A stretch of DNA of 10,328 nt from positions 13,417-23,744 of the forward strand of contig JABSPI010000067.1 in NCBI GenBank assembly GCA_013214365.1, read 5' to 3'. How positions within the stretch are numbered: position 1 is the stretch's first letter; each line of letters starts with the position of its first letter. This document shows positions 5,450 through 10,328 of the stretch, one piece after another. Source of the DNA: Erythrobacter sp. Lineage in GTDB: Bacteria > Pseudomonadota > Alphaproteobacteria > Sphingomonadales > Sphingomonadaceae. A model generated the notes under the pieces. It saw only the letters and a program-made list of their open reading frames with translations, ran no database searches and was not told where the DNA came from. A program made the translations under genes and the position numbers.

Positions 5450-6993
5450 AAGACGCAAATATCAAACGCATTGTGATCGCCGGCGGGGGGACTGCGGGAT
5501 GGATGATGGCGGCGGCTCTATCCAAGGTTTTGGGGGCCAAGGGTGCTGGCGGGGCCGGGATTGAGGTGACCTTGGTCGAGAGCGAGGCGATCGGCACGGT
5601 GGGCGTGGGCGAGGCGACGATCCCGGCGATCATGAAATTCAATGCGCAATTGGGCATTGATGAACACGAATTTATGCGCGCCACCCAGGCGACCTATAAA
5701 TTGGGCATCGAATTTCGCGATTGGGGGGCAATCGGGGAGAGCTATTTTCACCCCTTTGGCCGGATCGGTTTCGACCTTGAGGGGATTGATTTCCACCAAT
5801 TCTGGGCGCGGCTCAAACATTTGGGCGATAGCAATGGACTGGACGCCTATTCGCTCAACACGCGCGCGGCCTATGCCAGCAAATTTGTCCGCCCCGAACC
5901 CGCTCACGGGCAAGTCATCAACCAGATGGGCTATGCGTTTCATTTCGACGCCTCGCTCTATGCCGCATTCCTGCGCCGTTTTGCCGAGGGGCATGGCGCG
6001 CACCGGATCGAGGGGCGGATCGAACATGTCGAACAGGATGGTGAAACCGGGCTGGTGCGCGCGCTCAAGCTCGACCGGGATCGCACGATAGAGGGCGATC
6101 TGTTCATCGATTGCACCGGTTTTCGCGGCCTGTTGATCGGTCAGGCGATGGGCGCCGATTACCACGATTGGAGCCATTGGCTGCCGTGCAACCGGGCGGT
6201 GGCGATTGCCTGCGAACGCGCTGGTGATCCGGTGCCCTATACCCGTTCCACCGCGCGCGAGGCGGGGTGGCAATGGCGCATCCCGCTGCAACATCGCACC
6301 GGCAATGGCTATGTCTATTGCGACGATTTCCTCACCCCTGAAAAGGCCGAGGCGGTCTTGCTCGACAATCTTGACGGCGCGCCTGTGTCCAACCCCAATC
6401 ATTTGCGCTTCCAAACCGGTCACCGGGCGCAATTTTGGGCCGGCAATTGCGTGGCGATCGGCCTGTCATCGGGTTTCCTCGAACCGCTCGAATCGACCAG
6501 CATCCATCTCATCCAGATGGGGATTGCCAAACTCATCGCCTTGTTCCCCGGCACGCGCGATGCGCCGGTGGAGCGGGCCGAATATAACCGTTTGATGGAG
6601 GATGATTTTCGCCATGTGCGCGATTTTCTGATCCTCCATTACAAGGCGACATCGCGCAAAGATGCGCCGTTTTGGGATCAGGTGCGCATGATGGAGATAC
6701 CCGACACTTTGACACAGAAAATCGAGCTGCTGCGCTCGCGCGGGCGGTTCTTCAAATATGATGCGGAATTGTTTGACCTGACCAGCTGGCTCGCAGTGGC
6801 TGAGGGGCAGGGGTGGGGCCCGCAAGGCCACAGCCCGGCTGCCGACCGCCTGAGCGAGAGCAATGTGCGCCAAAGCCTCGCCAATATGCGCAGCGTCTAT
6901 GCCAAGACCATCGATGCCATGCCCAGCCACCAGGCCTATCTCGACAAATATTGCAAAGCGGCCGGTGAAACGCTGCGGGCGGATGCGGCATGA
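5446..6993 (+). CDS. Flavin-dependent (tryptophan-type) halogenase, copy 3
   Basis: A 515-aa full-length member of the same family as copy 1. Motifs: GGGTAG (13-18), GVGEAT (53-58), K85 in ATYKLGIEF, HPFG (102-105), WQWRIP (275-280), and EPLEST (346-351) with E349. Compared with copy 1 it has a glycine/alanine-rich insert between the first helix and second strand (KGAGGAGIE, about 32-40). I chose the ATG at 5446 because it overlaps the stop of copy 2 (ATGA) and is preceded by AAGAGAGA. The frame is open another 19 codons upstream, but those lie within copy 2. Expected activity is FADH2-dependent halogenation of an indole-like compound. Side-chain differences from copies 1 and 4 suggest a different substrate or regiochemistry, but the sequence does not tell which. 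It needs FADH2 from a reductase encoded elsewhere. Confidence 0.93.
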   Translation: MKDANIKRIVIAGGGTAGWMMAAALSKVLGAKGAGGAGIEVTLVESEAIGTVGVGEATIPAIMKFNAQLGIDEHEFMRATQATYKLGIEFRDWGAIGESYFHPFGRIGFDLEGIDFHQFWARLKHLGDSNGLDAYSLNTRAAYASKFVRPEPAHGQVINQMGYAFHFDASLYAAFLRRFAEGHGAHRIEGRIEHVEQDGETGLVRALKLDRDRTIEGDLFIDCTGFRGLLIGQAMGADYHDWSHWLPCNRAVAIACERAGDPVPYTRSTAREAGWQWRIPLQHRTGNGYVYCDDFLTPEKAEAVLLDNLDGAPVSNPNHLRFQTGHRAQFWAGNCVAIGLSSGFLEPLESTSIHLIQMGIAKLIALFPGTRDAPVERAEYNRLMEDDFRHVRDFLILHYKATSRKDAPFWDQVRMMEIPDTLTQKIELLRSRGRFFKYDAELFDLTSWLAVAEGQGWGPQGHSPAADRLSESNVRQSLANMRSVYAKTIDAMPSHQAYLDKYCKAAGETLRADAA

Positions 6994-8507
6994 ACCCGCA
7001 TCTGTTGGACCATGTTGTGATTGTCGGCGGGGGAACCGCGGGCTGGATGGCGGCGGCGACTTTGGGGCATTTGCTCGAAGGGTCGCCGACAAAGGTGACA
7101 TTGATCGAGTCCGAGGCAATCGGAACCGTCGGTGTGGGCGAGGCGACGATCCCCCCGATCATCGCGTTCAACACTATGCTGGGCATTGATGAGGATGAAT
7201 TTGTCCGCGAGACCAATGCGACCTTCAAATTGGGGATCGAATTTGTCGACTGGTTGGAACGCGGCCACAGCTACATCCATCCATTTGGCGATTTCGGCCG
7301 CGATTTCGATGCGATCCCGTTCTACCAATATTGGTTGCATCGCAATCTGGCCGGGGAAAAGGATGATCTGTTTTCCTATTCGTTGATGGTCGAGGCGTGC
7401 CGGCGCGAGAAGTTTATGCGGCCCTTGTCCGACCGGCCGCAATCGGCGCTGGCGGGGATCAATTACGCGTTCCAATTCGACGCCTCGCTCTATGCCGCTT
7501 TCCTGCGGCGCTTTGCCGAGGGCAAAGGGGTCACCCGGATCGAGGGGCGGGTCGAACATGCCGAACAAAACCCGCAAAGCGGATTTATCGAAACCCTGAC
7601 GCTGGATGATGGCCGCACGATTGCGGGCGATTTCTTCATCGATTGCTCGGGCTTTCGCGGCCTGTTGATCGAACAGGTGCTCGAAACCGGATATGAGGAT
7701 TGGCGCAAATATTTGCCGTGTGACCGGGCGGTGGCCTTGCCCTGTGCGAAAATCGCCGATCCGGTCCCCTATACCCGCGCGACCGCACGCGATGCGGGGT
7801 GGCAATGGCGCATCCCGTTGCAACACCGCACCGGCAATGGCCATGTCTATTGCAGCGAGTTTATGGACGATGACACCGCCGAGACGGTGCTGCGCGACAA
7901 TCTCGATGCGCCGGCTTTGGCACCGGCCAATCGGTTGCGGTTTTTGACCGGGCGACGCAATCAATTCTGGAACCGCAATGTGCTCGCTCTGGGGCTTGCG
8001 GCGGGCTTTATGGAACCGCTGGAATCGACCAGCATCCACTTGATCCAGACCAGCCTGGCGCGGTTGTTGACCCATTTTCCCGATCGTCGCTTCAACCCGT
8101 CCGACATCGCTGCCTTCAACCAGCGGACCGAGAAAGAATATGAACGTGTGCGCGATTTTCTGGTGCTGCATTACACCGCCACGCGGCGCGATGACACGCC
8201 GTTCTGGCGCCATTGCCAGACGATCGAACAGCCCGACAGCCTGAAGGGGCGGATCGAACAATTCCGGTCATCAGGCCGGCTTTTCTCCGAGCCCAATGAT
8301 ATTTTCGGCACTGCCAGCTGGCTTGCCGTGATGTATGGCCAAGGGGTCGAACCGGTCGCGACAAATCCGCTGATTGCGAAGATTCCACTCGACAGAATCG
8401 ATCAAATTATTCGCAGAGTTGGCGCAACAATTGATAACGCGGCCAATGAAATGCCATCTCACCAAAATTTTATAGAAGAGAATTGTCAAGCCAAATCAAT
8501 GGTATAA
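6990..8507 (+). CDS. Flavin-dependent (tryptophan-type) halogenase, copy 4
   Basis: A 505-aa full-length family member. Motifs: GGGTAG (13-18), GVGEAT (48-53), K80 in ATFKLGIEF, HPFG (97-100), WQWRIP (271-276), and EPLEST (342-347) with E345. The ATG overlaps the stop of copy 3 (ATGA). Its N-terminus (LDHVVIVGGGTAGWM) and SYIHPFG block resemble copy 1 most, while the DASLYAAFLRRFAEG helix is shared with copy 3, so the copies are old duplicates that have diverged unevenly. The last ~110 bases are markedly AT-rich with codons such as ATT, TTA-type A/T endings and AGA, although the protein (GATIDNAANEMPSHQNF) still aligns with the C-terminus of copy 3. It is the last gene of the halogenase operon; no hairpin terminator is evident after its TAA. 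Confidence 0.93.
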   Translation: MNPHLLDHVVIVGGGTAGWMAAATLGHLLEGSPTKVTLIESEAIGTVGVGEATIPPIIAFNTMLGIDEDEFVRETNATFKLGIEFVDWLERGHSYIHPFGDFGRDFDAIPFYQYWLHRNLAGEKDDLFSYSLMVEACRREKFMRPLSDRPQSALAGINYAFQFDASLYAAFLRRFAEGKGVTRIEGRVEHAEQNPQSGFIETLTLDDGRTIAGDFFIDCSGFRGLLIEQVLETGYEDWRKYLPCDRAVALPCAKIADPVPYTRATARDAGWQWRIPLQHRTGNGHVYCSEFMDDDTAETVLRDNLDAPALAPANRLRFLTGRRNQFWNRNVLALGLAAGFMEPLESTSIHLIQTSLARLLTHFPDRRFNPSDIAAFNQRTEKEYERVRDFLVLHYTATRRDDTPFWRHCQTIEQPDSLKGRIEQFRSSGRLFSEPNDIFGTASWLAVMYGQGVEPVATNPLIAKIPLDRIDQIIRRVGATIDNAANEMPSHQNFIEENCQAKSMV

Positions 8508-8558
8508 AAATCGACTGTTGAAAAGTGGCATCAAGAAAAGATGATTTGACAAAGTTCG

Positions 8559-8574
8559 TTGACAACGGTGTCAA
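8559..8574. promoter_or_regulatory. LacI-type operator-like palindrome upstream of TonB receptor
   Basis: TTGACAACGGTGTCAA has perfect six-base arms (TTGACA / TGTCAA) around ACGG, with the central CG typical of LacI-family operators. It overlaps the candidate -35 box, which fits repression lifted by a sugar inducer. The right half and the bases after it recur near 2636-2650 in the divergent promoter region. Confidence 0.6.
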
Positions 8575-8587
8575 TTTGCAGTCAAAT
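8559..8587 (+). promoter_or_regulatory. Candidate promoter of the TonB receptor gene
   Basis: A perfect -35 TTGACA (8559-8564) is followed after 17 bases by TCAAAT (8582-8587), a weak -10. The alternative -35 at 8546 has no better -10. Transcription would start around 8594, so the message would carry the hairpin at 8607-8632 in its leader. Placement is inferred from consensus resemblance. Confidence 0.4.
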
Positions 8588-8606
8588 CAAAATAGAGAAG
8601 AAGATC

Positions 8607-8632
8607 GTGCGTCTCGTGAGAGAGGGACGCGC
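8607..8632 (+). other. Stem-loop in the 5' leader next to the ribosome binding site
   Basis: GTGCGTCTC (8607-8615) can pair with GGGACGCGC (8624-8632): nine pairs, two of them G-U, with an eight-base loop (GTGAGAGA). It ends four bases before the GGAGGGGAAAG ribosome binding site (8636-8646). There is no following T run, so it is not an intrinsic terminator; a role in message stability or in setting translation is possible. Confidence 0.4.
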
Positions 8633-8649
8633 AATGGAGGGGAAAGCAA

Positions 8650-10328
8650 TTGAACACGAATCGCGCTCGCGTCGCTAACGCACTTGTCTCAAGGTCGTTG
8701 CTGTCTGGCGTTTCCACTATCGGCCTGCTCGCAGCGGCGCCGGTCATGGCTCAAGCCGGGCCGGATGATGGTGGGGATACCAATGCCGACAGCAATGTCG
8801 CATCCCAAACCGATGGTGCGGATGAAAACGTCATCATCGTCACCGGTTTGCGCGAATCGCTCGAAACCGCGGCCGCGCAAAAGCGCAATGCCGATACAGT
8901 GGTCGATGTGGTCACCGCATCCGATATCGGCGCGCTGCCTGATCGCTCGGTTTCCGAAGTCCTCCAACGTGTCCCCGGGGTTAGCGTGCTGCGCTTTGCC
9001 GGCGCCAATGACCCCGATCACTTCGCGGTCGAGGGCAGCGGTGTGAATGTCCGCGGGCTTCCCTTTGTCCGCTCCGAACTCAATGGCCGTGATGCCATCG
9101 CGGCGAGCAGCAGCGGGGTTCTGGGCTTTGAGGATGTCTCGCCCGAATTGCTCGGCAGCGTGGTCGTCTTCAAAAACTCTTCGGCTGATCTGATCGAGGG
9201 CGGCATGGCCGGCACGATCGATCTGCGCACGCGTTTGCCATTTGATCAATCCGGCCAGGTGATCGCCGGCTCGATCGAGGCCAATTACGGCGATCTGCGC
9301 AAGGAATGGTCGCCTTCGGGCAGCTTCCTGTATTCCAACGAGTTTGACACGGCCGGGGGCCGGTTCGGCATTCTGGGCAATATCGCCTACAGCGAATTGC
9401 TCTCGCGCGCTGATGGCACGGGCCTGGTTGATTTTGTGGAAACGCCAGGCGGTCTGGTGCCTTCGGGCGGCAGTGTGCGGACTCAAAACTTTGACCGCGA
9501 ACGCCTCACTATTGCCGGTGCAGCGCAATATGAGAGCAATGATGGTCGCTGGCTGGCCACGGCGCAATTCCTGCGCTCGGATTCGGACCTTGTCTGGGGC
9601 GAGAACGTGATCGAAACCGGCGCGGACAGCGCGGGTGCGCGGACCAATTTGGACTCCAGCGATTTCACCTTTGACGATGACGGCGTCTTCACCAGCGGCA
9701 CCATCACCGACAATTCGCAATGGCGCGGCCCCAATGAAGCGGCGGCGCTGCTGGGCGGGACGGGCGGTTCGCAAATCGCGCTTGATCGCAACCGGTCCGA
9801 AAATGATGTGACCACCGATTACGGGTTCAATCTGAAATTTGCGCCCAATGATCGGCTGCGGTTCAATTTTGATGCGCAATATATCGATTCGTCCACCGAT
9901 ATCGTCGATATCACCGTCCACCGTTCCATCTTTGCGCCGCTCTTCATTGATGGGCGTTCAGGCTCGGTGCCCTCGATTGAATATCTGGTCCCAGCGGGCG
10001 AAGCAGACAATTATTTCAGCGATCCCAGCAGCTATTTCATCCGTTCGGCGATGGACCACATCACCCAGAACGAGGCGGAATCGGTCGCGTTTCGCGGCGA
10101 TGTGGAATATGATTTTTCCGGCGATGGCTGGTTGAAATCGGTCCGTGCGGGCCTGCGCTATTCCGAAGAGGAATTTGATCTGCGCCAGTCGGACTTTAAC
10201 TGGGGCAACATTTCCGAGGTTTGGACGGGGCGCACCTTTAATGATGGCGCACCGCTCCTGATGGTGAGCGGCAACCCCGACCCCGCGCTCGATGCGTTGA
10301 CCGCGCCGCTATTTGGCACGGCCAGCTT
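8650..10328 (+). CDS. TonB-dependent outer-membrane receptor (cut by window edge)
   Basis: 559 codons are visible and the frame runs off the right edge; complete members usually have about 900-1000 residues. The protein starts with a signal peptide (positively charged NRARVANALVSR, then a hydrophobic stretch, likely cut after AQA at about residue 36). An acidic linker follows, then a TonB-box-like ENVIIVTG (59-66), then the plug domain (about 70-195) with DIGALPDRSVSEVLQRVPGV and VVVFKNSSADLIEGGMAGTIDLRTR. Beta-barrel strands come after that. The plug type is that of receptors for oligosaccharides or glycosides in sphingomonads, Caulobacter and Xanthomonas. The only usable start is TTG at 8650: the frame closes with TGA at 8617-8619 and has no ATG or GTG before the signal peptide, and GGAGG lies nine bases upstream of the TTG. 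The ATG at 8634 is out of frame. It is preceded by its own operator and promoter and is probably co-regulated with the halogenase and sugar operons. Confidence 0.93.
   Translation, partial: MNTNRARVANALVSRSLLSGVSTIGLLAAAPVMAQAGPDDGGDTNADSNVASQTDGADENVIIVTGLRESLETAAAQKRNADTVVDVVTASDIGALPDRSVSEVLQRVPGVSVLRFAGANDPDHFAVEGSGVNVRGLPFVRSELNGRDAIAASSSGVLGFEDVSPELLGSVVVFKNSSADLIEGGMAGTIDLRTRLPFDQSGQVIAGSIEANYGDLRKEWSPSGSFLYSNEFDTAGGRFGILGNIAYSELLSRADGTGLVDFVETPGGLVPSGGSVRTQNFDRERLTIAGAAQYESNDGRWLATAQFLRSDSDLVWGENVIETGADSAGARTNLDSSDFTFDDDGVFTSGTITDNSQWRGPNEAAALLGGTGGSQIALDRNRSENDVTTDYGFNLKFAPNDRLRFNFDAQYIDSSTDIVDITVHRSIFAPLFIDGRSGSVPSIEYLVPAGEADNYFSDPSSYFIRSAMDHITQNEAESVAFRGDVEYDFSGDGWLKSVRAGLRYSEEEFDLRQSDFNWGNISEVWTGRTFNDGAPLLMVSGNPDPALDALTAPLFGTAS

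Larger units (their letters stand above)
8542..8589. promoter_or_regulatory. Long inverted repeat enclosing the operator-like palindrome
   Basis: TGATTTGAC (8542-8550) and GTCAAATCA (8581-8589) are perfect 9-base inverted arms separated by 30 bases. The inner palindrome at 8559-8574 lies between them, its centre one base off that of the arms. In addition TTGACA occurs twice in direct orientation (8546 and 8559), 13 bases apart. This could be two or three overlapping operator sites for a dimeric or tetrameric repressor. The region 8508-8649 otherwise holds only AT-rich leader, the candidate promoter and the hairpin described separately. Confidence 0.5.

Noticed and set aside
6936..8261. 441-codon minus-strand frame opposite halogenase copy 4 (with similar ones at 5518-6432 and 2671-3633)
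   Set aside because: The same kind of antisense frame appears opposite each homologous halogenase, so it reflects shared codon use on the sense strand rather than a gene.
8508..8560. Intrinsic terminator after halogenase copy 4
   Set aside because: I found no GC-rich hairpin followed by a T run. The inverted arms at 8542-8589 are AT-rich with a large loop and fit an operator better.
8634..8678. ATG at 8634 as start of the receptor
   Set aside because: It is in another frame and reaches TAA after 14 codons.
8689..9921. 410-codon open frame on the minus strand inside the TonB receptor gene
   Set aside because: It is antisense to a receptor with a clear signal peptide, TonB box and plug. It has no recognisable domain and no ribosome binding site, and such frames are common opposite GC-rich genes.

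Overview
The window looks like chromosomal DNA of an alphaproteobacterium, most likely a sphingomonad (Sphingomonadales) or a Caulobacter-type relative. The grounds are about 60% GC coding sequence, a large carbohydrate-type TonB-dependent receptor, and PrnA-like flavin-dependent halogenases placed next to that receptor. This is inferred from the proteins alone; there is no rRNA or other marker gene.

Left part (1-2538, minus strand): a three-gene operon. It is read from right to left as a Gfo/Idh/MocA oxidoreductase, a TIM-barrel sugar isomerase/epimerase-like protein (4-base ATGA overlap), and after 20 bases an MFS transporter cut by the window edge. This is a classical small-sugar or glycoside uptake and conversion set. 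One plausible reading is oxidation of a sugar to a keto-sugar by the first enzyme, followed by isomerisation or elimination by the second.

Divergent intergenic region (2539-2769): three copies of a ~25-base tandem repeat, then candidate promoters in both directions around a sequence with a LacI-type half-operator.

Middle part (2770-8507, plus strand): four consecutive genes of the flavin-dependent (tryptophan) halogenase superfamily, each overlapping the next by ATGA. Three (508, 515 and 505 aa) are full length and keep the FAD-binding GGGTAG motif, the catalytic lysine, WxWxIP and the EPLES glutamate. The second in order is a short, strongly diverged relative that lacks the catalytic motifs. 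It also appears to be frameshifted near its N-terminus, because the ATG coupled to the upstream gene is in a different frame from the long ORF.

Right part (8508-10328, plus strand): an AT-rich control region with a LacI-type palindrome (TTGACA-acgg-TGTCAA) nested within longer inverted arms, then a 5'-UTR hairpin and a TonB-dependent receptor read from a TTG codon and cut by the window edge.

Together the locus looks like an inducible nutrient-scavenging island: outer-membrane uptake (TonB receptor), inner-membrane uptake (MFS), sugar-converting enzymes, and a tandem halogenase battery whose natural substrate is unknown. The two intergenic regions share short sequence blocks, which suggests one regulator for both transcripts. 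No regulator gene and no flavin reductase is visible here. No tRNA, rRNA, CRISPR array or intact mobile element was seen.
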